DNA of 28,496 nt from UMGS172 sp045636945 (GTDB taxonomy: Bacteria; Bacillota; Clostridia; Oscillospirales; Acutalibacteraceae). The DNA is taken from positions 1 to 28,496 of the forward strand of contig JAZTYO010000005.1 in NCBI GenBank assembly GCA_045636945.1, in the 5' to 3' direction. A program made the translations under genes and the position numbers. Positions 1-6,751 of this stretch are shown here, piece by piece (position 1 is the first letter of the stretch; each line of letters begins with the position of its first letter). The notes under the pieces were generated by a model. That model was not told the DNA's origin and did not search any database. It worked only from the letters and a program-made list of their open reading frames with translations.

Positions 1-1071
1 TTTTCGTGCTTTGTTGTTGGCAATGACGGCATTTGCGGCATCAAGTATAACCGAGGTTGAACGGTAATTCTGCTCAAGACGGATAACCGTCGAATCGGGG
101 TAGGTATCCTCAAAACTTAAAATATTTTCAATGGTAGCACCGCGGAAACGGTAGATACTCTGGTCGTCATCACCTACAACACAGATGTTACGGCTTTTTT
201 CAGCAAGCAGACTTACAAGCTCGTACTGTGCGTGGTTGGTGTCCTGATACTCATCCACCATTATGTAACGGAATCGGCGGTGGTAGAAATCCAAAGCCTC
301 TTTTGATTCTTTAAAAAGCTTGACGGTGTTGACTATCATATCGTCAAAGTCCATCGCATCGGCATCTTTTAGTGCCTTTTGATAGTAAGAATAGGCTTTT
401 CCAATTTTAGAAAGACGGATATCTCCTGCATTTTCCTGAATAAATTCCTCGGGGGTGATAAGTCGGTCTTTAGCATTGGAAATGGCGTTGAGGGTGGACT
501 TTATAGGGAACATTTTTTCGTCCAGACCAATGCTTTTATAGACCTCTTTCATTACTCGTTTACTGTCGTCGGTGTCGTAAATCGTAAAGTGAGAGGAATA
601 ACCGATACGGTCACCGAAACGGCGTAAAATGCGTCCACAAACCGAGTGAAAGGTGCCTGCCCAGATATCAAGCCCGTCGTCACCAAGCATTTTGGAAATT
701 CGTTCTTTAAGTTCACCGGCTGCCTTGTTGGTAAAGGTTATAGCCAAAATCTCCCAAGGCTTCGCGGCGTCGACCGAGAATATACCACCGTTTTCAAAGT
801 CGTCCAAAGCCGCCATCTGCTCAATCTGGGGAAAGGTTTCCTCGTTGACAAAGGGCGGTACGTAGTCGGAATTAAAGGCATTGCCGAACTTGACCAAAGA
901 GGCAATGCGGTTGACCAAAACGGTGGTTTTTCCGCTTCCTGCTCCCGCCAAAATCAGCACGGGACCCTCGGCGGTCACAACTCCTTTAAATTGCATATTA
1001 TTCATACGGCTAAAGTACTTTTTGATAACCTCGCGCCGCAACGTTAAAAATTTCAAGTTAATATCAGACAT
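1..1071 (-). CDS. pcrA: UvrD/PcrA-type superfamily 1 DNA helicase, N-terminal 357 residues (gene runs off window start)
   Basis: ATP-dependent 3'-5' DNA helicase of the UvrD/PcrA/Rep family, acting in nucleotide excision repair and clearance of recombination intermediates. Translating the minus strand from the ATG at 1069-1071 gives an open frame to the window edge. It contains Walker A AGAGSGKTT near residue 45, motif Ia AITFTNKAAGEL near 105, Walker B VDEYQDTNHAQYEL near 270, motif III VVGDDDQSIYRFRGA near 300 and motif IV LEQNYRS near 330, in the family order. The start is supported by AGGAG at 1079-1083 and a promoter just upstream. Between Walker A and motif Ia there are about 45 extra residues compared with my memory of Bacillus PcrA. 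The C-terminal half (motifs V and VI, 2B domain) is outside the window, so UvrD cannot be told from PcrA. Helicase identity is very secure. Confidence 0.95.
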   Translation of the reverse strand, partial: MSDINLKFLTLRREVIKKYFSRMNNMQFKGVVTAEGPVLILAGAGSGKTTVLVNRIASLVKFGNAFNSDYVPPFVNEETFPQIEQMAALDDFENGGIFSVDAAKPWEILAITFTNKAAGELKERISKMLGDDGLDIWAGTFHSVCGRILRRFGDRIGYSSHFTIYDTDDSKRVMKEVYKSIGLDEKMFPIKSTLNAISNAKDRLITPEEFIQENAGDIRLSKIGKAYSYYQKALKDADAMDFDDMIVNTVKLFKESKEALDFYHRRFRYIMVDEYQDTNHAQYELVSLLAEKSRNICVVGDDDQSIYRFRGATIENILSFEDTYPDSTVIRLEQNYRSTSVILDAANAVIANNKARK

Positions 1072-1100
1072 TTCAAAACTCCTACGGTTTAAGTGAGATA

Positions 1101-1130
1101 ATTATACTACATTGCCGCACAACTTTTCAA
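1101..1130 (-). promoter_or_regulatory. Sigma-A promoter for the pcrA-like gene
   Basis: On the minus strand TTGAAA (1125-1130) is followed after 18 bases by a perfect TATAAT (1101-1106), about 30 bases before the helicase start codon. It lies after the terminator of the upstream lipoprotein gene, so the helicase gene has its own transcription start. Confidence 0.75.
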
Positions 1131-1160
1131 CTAAAAATGAAAATAAAATCACGAAATAAA

Positions 1161-1182
1161 AAGGCTCGCAAAAGCGAGCCTT
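1161..1182 (-). terminator. Intrinsic terminator of the transglutaminase-like lipoprotein gene
   Basis: A perfect 9-bp stem, AAGGCTCGC/GCGAGCCTT, with an AAAA loop on the plus strand. On the minus strand it is followed by TTTTTATTT. It sits 24 bases past the stop codon of the lipoprotein gene and before the helicase promoter. Confidence 0.85.
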
Positions 1183-1206
1183 ATATTTTGAAAATCAAAA
1201 TGCTAT

Positions 1207-2598
1207 TTACCAACGCGAACCGCCAAAGTAGGCATCAAAATCATACTTGGTACCAGTGCCTTTCGGACCGGGGTAATCACTGCCCTCGGTCGAATGGTGC
1301 ATCTGCTCCATCTCGGCGGTTGTGCGGTTGAAATAGTAGTGGTATGCAGCACCCTCTTCTCCGCCTATGGGGTCGTCAAAGGTGATGTCGCAGATATACC
1401 ACTCACCGTCCAATTCTACTGCGTTCCACTTGTGTCCGCCACCTGCATCACCTACAACACCCGTTGTGTTGATACCGACCATAAGGCATAGTGTCTGGAA
1501 TGCCTCGGAGTACGATTCACAAACGCCATACTTATTAACAATAATGCCGTATGCGTTCCAGTTATCCTCGCAAACACCGTTCCATTTGGCACTCAGATTA
1601 TAGAAAGAGTCCATCAGAATACGGTCGTAGATTAGACGTTCCTTCCAAACTGCGGGTGCATTGGAGGGGATGGTGCTGATAATACGGTTGACCTCGGCGT
1701 CAAAGGTAGCCTTTTTGCGGAGAATGCTTGCTTTAAGCTCGGGTGTGAATTCCTTGCTGTAACCGTTGTGGTTTTCTCCATCAGAATAGCAGAGCTTTAT
1801 TTCCGAGCTGCCGTCACCGTGGTTGTATATCGACATAGAGTTGCCAAGGTAAAAATGCTCGGGATTATCGAACATATAGATGTAGCAAATGTAATAATTA
1901 CGGTTTTCGGATATTACAGCATTTTCAAACTGCACACGTTCAGAAAGATTCTTTACAGCTGCGTCTATCTTGCGATACCAACCCTGCTTTTCGGCATCAA
2001 GCTTGCTGTAAAGATAGCGTTTTGTGATAGGAACAGCGGTGTGTTTTTGATTCTTAGTATATGTGTAGGTTGGTTCGGGCTCAGGTTCGGGCTCAGGTTC
2101 GGGCTGAGGTTGGGGCTGAGGTTCGGGCTGAGGTTGAGGCTCAGGTTGAGGCTTAGGTTCGGGCTCGGGAGTAGGGGTAGGTGTAGGCTCCGGTTCGGGG
2201 TCAGGGGTTGGAGTAGGTGTCGGAGTTGGTGTGGGAGTAGGAGTAGGCTTAGGGTCGGGCTTTACAGGAAGCTTATCTATCGTGGGAATAGCCGGTTTTT
2301 GGGTGTCACTGTCGTCTGACGAATCGGGATTTGGATTGGGGTTAGTGGGGTTAAGCTCAACCGTAATCTTGCCATCCTCATCCTCCGAAACGGTGAGGTC
2401 ATAATTATCGTCAATTTGGTCGGCTATTTCGTCAAAGCTTGAAACATTTGAAAACATGCTAGAGGTTGTCGAGCCTGTGTCAGAACCGGAACCGCTATAG
2501 GAATCGGCTTGAGCCGTGTCCTTGAAGGTAGGCATCGAGCAAGCGGTAATGCCTAACGACAAAGTAAGTGTAAGTGCTAATGCGATAAGTTTTTTCAT
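1207..2598 (-). CDS. Surface lipoprotein with proline-rich stalk and transglutaminase-like domain
   Basis: 463 residues from the ATG at 2596-2598, which has AAAGGAG eight bases upstream; a longer in-frame start at 2634 has no such site. Residues 1-20 form a lipoprotein signal peptide with lipobox ITAC, so Cys20 should be lipidated by Lgt. Residues 21-110 are Ser/Asp-rich. Residues 113-176 are an almost pure Pro-Thr/Pro-Glu/Pro-Gln stalk. The C-terminal region has the transglutaminase-like triad: Cys in YGVCESYSEAF (~357), His in GGHKWNAVEL (~388) and Asp in CDITFDDP (~402). Such domains in bacterial surface proteins act as cysteine proteases or crosslinkers, often on peptide or cell-wall substrates. 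The substrate cannot be inferred. It has its own promoter and terminator and is monocistronic. Family assignment is solid; function is open. Confidence 0.85.
   Translation of the reverse strand: MKKLIALALTLTLSLGITACSMPTFKDTAQADSYSGSGSDTGSTTSSMFSNVSSFDEIADQIDDNYDLTVSEDEDGKITVELNPTNPNPNPDSSDDSDTQKPAIPTIDKLPVKPDPKPTPTPTPTPTPTPTPDPEPEPTPTPTPEPEPKPQPEPQPQPEPQPQPQPEPEPEPEPEPTYTYTKNQKHTAVPITKRYLYSKLDAEKQGWYRKIDAAVKNLSERVQFENAVISENRNYYICYIYMFDNPEHFYLGNSMSIYNHGDGSSEIKLCYSDGENHNGYSKEFTPELKASILRKKATFDAEVNRIISTIPSNAPAVWKERLIYDRILMDSFYNLSAKWNGVCEDNWNAYGIIVNKYGVCESYSEAFQTLCLMVGINTTGVVGDAGGGHKWNAVELDGEWYICDITFDDPIGGEEGAAYHYYFNRTTAEMEQMHHSTEGSDYPGPKGTGTKYDFDAYFGGSRW
2070..2262 (-). repeat. Low-complexity proline-rich coding repeat inside the lipoprotein gene
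   Basis: Tandem 6-base and 12-base units encoding PT, PE and PQ dipeptides: on the plus strand variants of ggttcgggctca and ggagta/ggtgta. It forms an extended stalk between the membrane anchor and the catalytic domain. Such tracts change length by slippage in steps of six bases without breaking the frame. Confidence 0.85.
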
Positions 2599-2710
2599 AA
2601 TAATTTCTCCTTTTCGGTGTTGTCTTACACCCATAAAGGGATTTAAAATTAAAAATCGGTTTTATAAAAACCAAAAATTAATGAAAATTCCAAGAAATCT
2701 TACTAATACT

Positions 2711-2739
2711 ATAATACAACCGTTTCAACAATTTGTAAA
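2711..2739 (-). promoter_or_regulatory. Sigma-A promoter for the transglutaminase-like lipoprotein gene
   Basis: Minus-strand TTTACA (2734-2739), 17-base gap, TATTAT (2711-2716). It predicts a leader of about 105 bases, which contains a small GGTTTT/AAAACC hairpin. Together with the cassette promoter further right it accounts for the gene-free stretch 2599-2912. Confidence 0.6.
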
Positions 2740-2815
2740 GACATATACAGCAAACTCGGTCAAAATAAATCTCTTTGCAATTTTAATATAACTTTTTGTC
2801 TCAGGCGGTCGGATC

Positions 2816-2922
2816 TTGTATATCCTTACACTTGATAATTTTCACTTTTTGCTGTATAATTTTCAAGTAATAAAGGTAAAATGCCAATGATGTTTTTGTT
2901 TTTGCAAAAAAATTGTCGGCAA
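2816..2922. repeat. 107-bp direct repeat, copy 1 (carries a promoter)
   Basis: Nearly identical to 4231-4336. Reading both copies side by side I find one substitution (t/c at the seventh to eighth base of the unit) and one length difference in an A-run (7 versus 6). Beyond the left edge the similarity continues more weakly at the same 1415-base offset: 2786-2800 matches 4201-4215 in 14 of 15 positions, followed by 15 unrelated bases in each copy. The right edge is sharp, after GTCGGCAA. The repeats bracket the two unrecognised genes. Confidence 0.95.
2832..2860 (+). promoter_or_regulatory. Strong sigma-A promoter in repeat copy 1
   Basis: TTGATA (2832-2837), 17-base gap, TATAAT (2855-2860): one mismatch from consensus overall. 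It points into the two-gene cassette and is duplicated exactly in repeat copy 2. Confidence 0.85.
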
Positions 2923-3422
2923 TTGCGGCAGCTATAGAGACCGCTGCGCTTGAACGTGTAGATAATCCTATTATTGTATACTTTTATGAGTGTTCTAAAG
3001 ACATTTTCCTTGATTACGTTGACGGTGAAATTGACGAAATAAGCGATGTGCTTGAAATATGTGTTAACAATGGTACAAAAATGGTTGATGATTATGTGGT
3101 TGCTGAACTTTTATTAGAACTTTTGGACGATACTCCACAGGTCAAATATACACTTGCGTGTATAAAAGCTGGTTGGCAATTATACACAAGGTTGCCTGCC
3201 ATAGGCGATGTTCCTGCACACAACTATGTTATTAATATTGAATATGTTAACCAAGATGGTACAAACGTCATTTATAAAGGTGAATATAATTTTGAATATA
3301 TATCCTCAATAAATATTGAAGATGGACTAGATGTGATGGATAACGGACCATTCGCTGAATATGGCAACTTTAGATTTGTGTATGATGGTATATACAATAA
3401 CAATTGGATTTTATTGAACTAA
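2913..3422 (+). CDS. Unrecognised acidic protein, first gene of repeat-flanked cassette (possibly 5'-truncated)
   Basis: I do not recognise a family. The frame is open from 2880, contains no early ATG, and the first usable start is the TTG at 2913 inside the direct repeat, with no good ribosome binding site. The reading frame therefore begins in repeat sequence and enters unique sequence after 2922, which suggests the original 5' end was lost. The product (about 169 residues from TTG) is acidic, soluble and has no signal peptide or membrane segment. It starts with an Ala-rich helix-like stretch (SAIAAAIETAALER), has a Leu/Val-rich middle (VVAELLLELLDD) and a C-terminal part of likely beta character rich in Tyr, Asn and Ile (about 110-169). 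It is AT-richer than the housekeeping neighbours. The stop overlaps the leader of the next gene, so the two are probably cotranscribed. Confidence 0.55.
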   Translation: MSAIAAAIETAALERVDNPIIVYFYECSKDIFLDYVDGEIDEISDVLEICVNNGTKMVDDYVVAELLLELLDDTPQVKYTLACIKAGWQLYTRLPAIGDVPAHNYVINIEYVNQDGTNVIYKGEYNFEYISSINIEDGLDVMDNGPFAEYGNFRFVYDGIYNNNWILLN

Positions 3423-3439
3423 TGAAAGGTGTTGGGATT

Positions 3440-4081
3440 ATGAAACAATACCGTTGTCCGCATTGTGGCGCGAAAACATTCAGCAAAATGAAGTTGAACA
3501 ACAACAAGCTGTATGGCGCTTCGCGTGGTATGGCATTACGGTGTAGTATTTGCAACCAAAAAAGTACATATCGCAGTATTGGGCTAGATAAAGCAGTGTT
3601 GGCTCTTGCAATTGCGGCGATTGGATCTGCATTACTTGTGTTGCTAAAAGAATACGGAGTTATAGTTCAAATATGTGTCGCGTTGGCATCTCTTGGTTGC
3701 CCGATTTTGTTGATTTGCTTTACGCAGAGGGATAAGCCCTTAATGCCGTGTGATAGCGATACACATAAATTGTTGTATTTCGAGTCTAATACCAAGGTTT
3801 CGGTTAACTCCTCAAAATACATAAAGCCTTACGGCGTTTACGGGCTGAAGTTCAAATCAGAGATGGATGACGAGAAATTTAAACAGGCATTTTCGGACGG
3901 TATGGTGCCTGCTGTGTTTCATCCAAACCAAAAGGGCAGTTTGACCTATGATGTCCGCATTATCAACAAGTCGGCCGTACCGAAAGAACTGCTTGAAATC
4001 GGTTCAAAAATCCTCGTCGAGGATGCCGACGGCATCTTCATTGCTAAAGGCACAATCGAAAATTCGGAGTTGGATCATTGA
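3440..4081 (+). CDS. Zinc-ribbon membrane protein of unknown function, second gene of cassette
   Basis: 213 residues from the ATG at 3440, preceded by AAAGGTG at 3425-3431. A longer in-frame TTG start at 3404 overlaps the previous gene and is less likely. Residues 1-40 hold a two-knuckle zinc ribbon (CPHCGAK and CSICNQK, four Cys). Residues 50-95 form two hydrophobic segments (AVLALAIAAIGSALLVLL and VIVQICVALASLGCPILLICF). The rest, about 110 residues, is soluble and ends in a stretch (GSKILVEDADGIFIAKGTI) resembling the small beta-barrel at the end of NfeD-like membrane proteins. That last comparison is impressionistic. It lies 17 bases after the upstream stop and is followed by a terminator, so the pair forms a closed two-gene unit. 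No function can be assigned. Confidence 0.75.
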   Translation: MKQYRCPHCGAKTFSKMKLNNNKLYGASRGMALRCSICNQKSTYRSIGLDKAVLALAIAAIGSALLVLLKEYGVIVQICVALASLGCPILLICFTQRDKPLMPCDSDTHKLLYFESNTKVSVNSSKYIKPYGVYGLKFKSEMDDEKFKQAFSDGMVPAVFHPNQKGSLTYDVRIINKSAVPKELLEIGSKILVEDADGIFIAKGTIENSELDH

Positions 4082-4109
4082 TGAACCGAATATAACAATA
4101 AACTGTCAA

Positions 4110-4131
4110 GCGGGTAGCTTTTGCTGCCCGC
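4110..4131 (+). terminator. Intrinsic terminator closing the two-gene cassette
   Basis: 9-bp stem GCGGGTAGC/GCTGCCCGC with a TTTT loop and one G-T pair, followed by TTTGCGATTTTAT, 29 bases past the stop of the zinc-ribbon gene. Confidence 0.75.
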
Positions 4132-4230
4132 TTTGCGATTTTATAGCAAATAAAAATTTTCCTTTGAAAGCAATATCAGGATTTTATTTCTGCATTTTTC
4201 ATATATCTTTTTGTCAAAAAGCGACGCATT

Positions 4231-4336
4231 TTGTATACCCTTACACTTGATAATTTTCACTTTTTGCTGTATAATTTTCAAGTAATAAAGGTAAAATGCC
4301 AATGATGTTTTTGTTTTTGCAAAAAATTGTCGGCAA
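4231..4336. repeat. 106-bp direct repeat, copy 2
   Basis: Partner of 2816-2922, with one substitution and one fewer A in the A-run. It supplies the promoter and first part of the leader of the CofE-like gene, so this copy is probably the ancestral location and copy 1 the derived one. The unit length from copy to copy is 1415 bases. Confidence 0.95.
4247..4275 (+). promoter_or_regulatory. Strong sigma-A promoter in repeat copy 2, driving the CofE-like gene
   Basis: TTGATA (4247-4252), 17 bases, TATAAT (4270-4275). The predicted start near 4282 leaves a leader of about 170 bases before the ATG at 4451. The leader is AT-rich and contains one short ORF; I see no known riboswitch in it. Confidence 0.85.
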
Positions 4337-4367
4337 GCTTCAAAAAAATCTTGAAAAATCACCTTGA
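4296..4367 (+). CDS. Possible 23-residue leader ORF
   Basis: ATG CCA ATG ATG at 4296 opens a 23-codon frame ending in TGA at 4365-4367, with AAAGG five bases before the ATG. It begins in repeat copy 2. In repeat copy 1 the extra A in the A-run shifts the frame, giving an unrelated tail and a stop near 2937. The product is hydrophobic then basic (MPMMFLFLQKIVGKLQ). It may be chance; short spacing of the ribosome site and lack of conservation data keep confidence low. Confidence 0.15.
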   Translation: MPMMFLFLQKIVGKLQKNLEKSP

Positions 4368-4450
4368 TTGCGGTAAAATATATCAGTAATAGATATTTTG
4401 CTATTCCAAAAGTTCCAAGACTTTTTATTATGGAAGGAAAGTGTATTTTA

Positions 4451-5653
4451 ATGGACAAAAAAGAACGTAGAGTTGGTACCGTTTCACGCGGTATCCGTTG
4501 TCCTATCATCCGTGAGGGAGATGACCTTGCAGCCATCGTTGCCACTTCGGTGCTTGAGGCAGCAGAGTATGAAGGCTTTGAGCTTCGTGACCGTGACGTT
4601 ATCTCGATGACCGAGTCGATTGTTGCCCGTTCGCAGGGTAACTATGCTTCGGTTGACGATATTGCTGCCGACGTTAAGGCTAAATTCGGTGGTGAAACCG
4701 TCGGTGTTATTTTCCCCATTTTGTCCCGCAACCGTTTTGCAATCTGCTTAAAAGGTATTGCAATGGGTTGCAAGAAAATCGTTCTTATGCTCAGCTATCC
4801 GTCGGACGAGGTCGGCAACTCGCTTGCTACCTATGACCTTATCGATGCCAATGGCATTAACCCGTACTCCGATGTTCTGTCGCTCGCAAAATACCGCGAG
4901 GTATTCGGCGTTCAGAAGCTGGAGTTCACCGGTGTTGACTACGTTCAGTATTATAAAGACCTTATCGAGTCCTGTGGTTGTGAGGCTGAGATTATCTTTG
5001 CTAACCAGGCCAAGGCAATTCTTGATTATACCGACTGTGTTTTGACCTGCGATATTCACACACGTGTCCGCACCAAGCGTTTGCTCAAAGAAGCAGGTGC
5101 CAAGATTGTTTTTGGTCTTGACGAGATTCTCAATGCTCCCGTAAATGGTAGCGGTTGTAACGAAAAATACGGCTTACTCGGTTCCAACAAGTCAACCGAG
5201 GATAAGATTAAACTGTTCCCCCGTGAGTGCAAGGATTTGGTTCTCGACGTTCAGAAGAGAATTTTTGGTGCAACCGGCAAGCATGTTGAGGTTATGGTTT
5301 ACGGCGACGGCGCTTTCAAGGATCCTCAAGGTAAAATCTGGGAACTTGCAGACCCTGTTGTTTCGCCCGCATTTACCGACGGACTTATCGGTACTCCCAA
5401 CGAACTGAAATTGAAATACCTTGCTGATAACGACTTTAAGGACCTTTCGGGCGAAGAACTCAAAAAGGCAATTTCCGAGTCCATTAAGAAGAAGGACGGA
5501 AGCAGTCTTGTTGGCAATATGGCAGCTCAGGGAACAACACCCCGTCAGTTGACCGACCTTATCGGCTCGCTTTGCGACCTCACTTCGGGCTCGGGTGATA
5601 AGGGTACTCCTGTTGTTCTTGTTCAGGGCTACTTCGACAACTATACTAACTAA
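4451..5653 (+). CDS. CofE-like protein (coenzyme F420-0:L-glutamate ligase family)
   Basis: 400 residues from the ATG at 4451, with GGAAGGAAAG about eight bases upstream; an earlier in-frame start at 4364 lacks a ribosome site. The N-terminal part has the family signatures GIRCPIIREGDDLA (residues 14-27) and RDVISMTESIVARSQGN (about 51-67), matching the GIP..KEGDDL and D-V-ITQKIVSKAEG patterns of CofE. CofE adds glutamate to F420-0 using GTP. The archaeal enzymes are about 250 residues, so this is a longer relative with a central insertion and a C-terminal domain rich in Lys and Asp (about 290-400). No F420 biosynthesis gene is visible here and Clostridia generally do not make F420, so the true substrate is probably another carboxylate or nucleotide-linked compound. 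The next gene is guaA, with a hairpin between them. Confidence 0.7.
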   Translation: MDKKERRVGTVSRGIRCPIIREGDDLAAIVATSVLEAAEYEGFELRDRDVISMTESIVARSQGNYASVDDIAADVKAKFGGETVGVIFPILSRNRFAICLKGIAMGCKKIVLMLSYPSDEVGNSLATYDLIDANGINPYSDVLSLAKYREVFGVQKLEFTGVDYVQYYKDLIESCGCEAEIIFANQAKAILDYTDCVLTCDIHTRVRTKRLLKEAGAKIVFGLDEILNAPVNGSGCNEKYGLLGSNKSTEDKIKLFPRECKDLVLDVQKRIFGATGKHVEVMVYGDGAFKDPQGKIWELADPVVSPAFTDGLIGTPNELKLKYLADNDFKDLSGEELKKAISESIKKKDGSSLVGNMAAQGTTPRQLTDLIGSLCDLTSGSGDKGTPVVLVQGYFDNYTN

Positions 5654-5659
5654 AAATTT

Positions 5660-5692
5660 CAAGCAAAGCCGATATCCTTTCGGCTTTGCTTG
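5660..5692 (+). terminator. 13-bp hairpin between the CofE-like gene and guaA
   Basis: Perfect stem CAAGCAAAGCCGA/TCGGCTTTGCTTG with a TATCCTT loop starting seven bases after the stop. The U-rich tail is weak (ATGCAATTAT), so it may be a leaky terminator or an mRNA-stabilising hairpin that lets some transcription into guaA. I see no separate strong promoter before guaA. Confidence 0.6.
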
Positions 5693-5737
5693 ATGCAATT
5701 ATACAGTAAACAACCTATAAATATGGAGGAATATAAA

Positions 5738-6739
5738 ATGCAAAACAATGTACGTCCTGAATCTATGGCCCGTATAACCAATTTCGACCTTGCAAACGCT
5801 TTTATTGACGAGCAGGTCGAGGCCGTTCGCAAGCAGGTTGGAGATAAAAAGGTATTGCTCGCATTGTCGGGCGGTGTTGACTCTTCGGTTGTTGCCGCAT
5901 TGCTTATCAAGGCCATCGGCAAGCAGTTGGTCTGCGTTCACGTAAACCACGGTCTTATGCGTAAGGATGAGTCGGAGAACGTTGTAAAGATTTTTGGTGA
6001 GGAGCTTGATGCTAACCTCATTTACGTAGATGCTACCGATAGATTTTTGGATCTTTTAGCAGGTGTTTCCGACCCCGAAAGCAAGAGAAAGATTATAGGT
6101 AAAGAGTTTATCGAGGTTTTTGCCGACGAGGCAAGAAAACTCGAGGGCGTTGAGTTTTTGGCACAGGGAACCATCTATCCCGATATTTTGGAGAGTATCA
6201 AGGCAGCCGAGGGCAAGAAGGCTGTTAAGAGCCATCACAACGTTGGCGGTCTGCCCGAGGACTTGAAGTTTGAACTTGTTGAGCCTATCAAGCTCTTGTT
6301 CAAGGACGAGGTCCGTGTTGTCGGTGAGGCTTTGGGATTGCCCCATGCAATGGTTTACCGTCAGCCGTTCCCGGGTCCCGGTCTTGGTGTCCGTTGCCTT
6401 GGTGCCATCACCCGTGACAGATTGGCAGCTCTTCGCGAGGCCGATGCAATCCTCCGTGATGAGTTTGATAAGTGCGGTCTTGCCGAGAAGGTATGGCAGT
6501 ACTTTATTGTAGTTCCTGATATAAAGAGCGTTGGCGTTAAGGACGAAAGCCGTTACGAGGGTTGGCCTGCAATCATCCGTGCCGTCAATACCAAGGACGC
6601 TATGACCGCTACTATCGAGGAGATTCCTTACGCAGTTCTCCACAAGATTACCGACCGTATAACTAAAGAGGTAGAGGGCATCAACCGTGTCCTCATGGAT
6701 CTCACACCCAAGCCCGTCGGCACCATTGAGTGGGAATAA
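5738..6739 (+). CDS. guaA: GMP synthase, ATP-pyrophosphatase subunit without glutamine amidotransferase domain
   Basis: Converts XMP to GMP through an adenylyl-XMP intermediate in purine synthesis. 333 residues from the ATG at 5738 (GGAGG eight bases upstream). The PP-loop SGGVDSSV is at about residues 45-52, VNHGLMRKDE near 75, AQGTIYPD near 140, SHHNVGGLPE near 168 and FPGPGLGVRCLG near 210. The C-terminal dimerisation domain ends in the family-typical GTIEWE. Typical bacterial GuaA is about 510-525 residues with an N-terminal class I amidotransferase of about 200. Here the protein starts right before the ATPase domain. The upstream 84 bases hold only a hairpin, and the gene before is CofE-like, so the missing domain was not split off by a local frameshift. 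It resembles the archaeal subunit B arrangement. The amidotransferase must be encoded elsewhere, or the enzyme uses free ammonia. Confidence 0.93.
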   Translation: MQNNVRPESMARITNFDLANAFIDEQVEAVRKQVGDKKVLLALSGGVDSSVVAALLIKAIGKQLVCVHVNHGLMRKDESENVVKIFGEELDANLIYVDATDRFLDLLAGVSDPESKRKIIGKEFIEVFADEARKLEGVEFLAQGTIYPDILESIKAAEGKKAVKSHHNVGGLPEDLKFELVEPIKLLFKDEVRVVGEALGLPHAMVYRQPFPGPGLGVRCLGAITRDRLAALREADAILRDEFDKCGLAEKVWQYFIVVPDIKSVGVKDESRYEGWPAIIRAVNTKDAMTATIEEIPYAVLHKITDRITKEVEGINRVLMDLTPKPVGTIEWE

Positions 6740-6751
6740 TTTGCAAGTGCC

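Noticed and set aside
2070..2262. Tandem repeats that could be mistaken for a CRISPR array
   Set aside because: Units are 6-12 bases without spacers and lie in frame in a lipoprotein gene. No CRISPR array or Cas gene was seen anywhere in the window.
1768..2319. Plus-strand frame with repeated Arg-Leu-Gly units
   Set aside because: Translation of the antisense of the proline-rich stalk; a product of the repeat, not a gene.
5650..5738. Possibility that guaA is a frameshifted fragment of a full-length gene
   Set aside because: The 84 bases upstream carry a hairpin and a canonical ribosome site, and the sequence before is the unrelated CofE-like gene.
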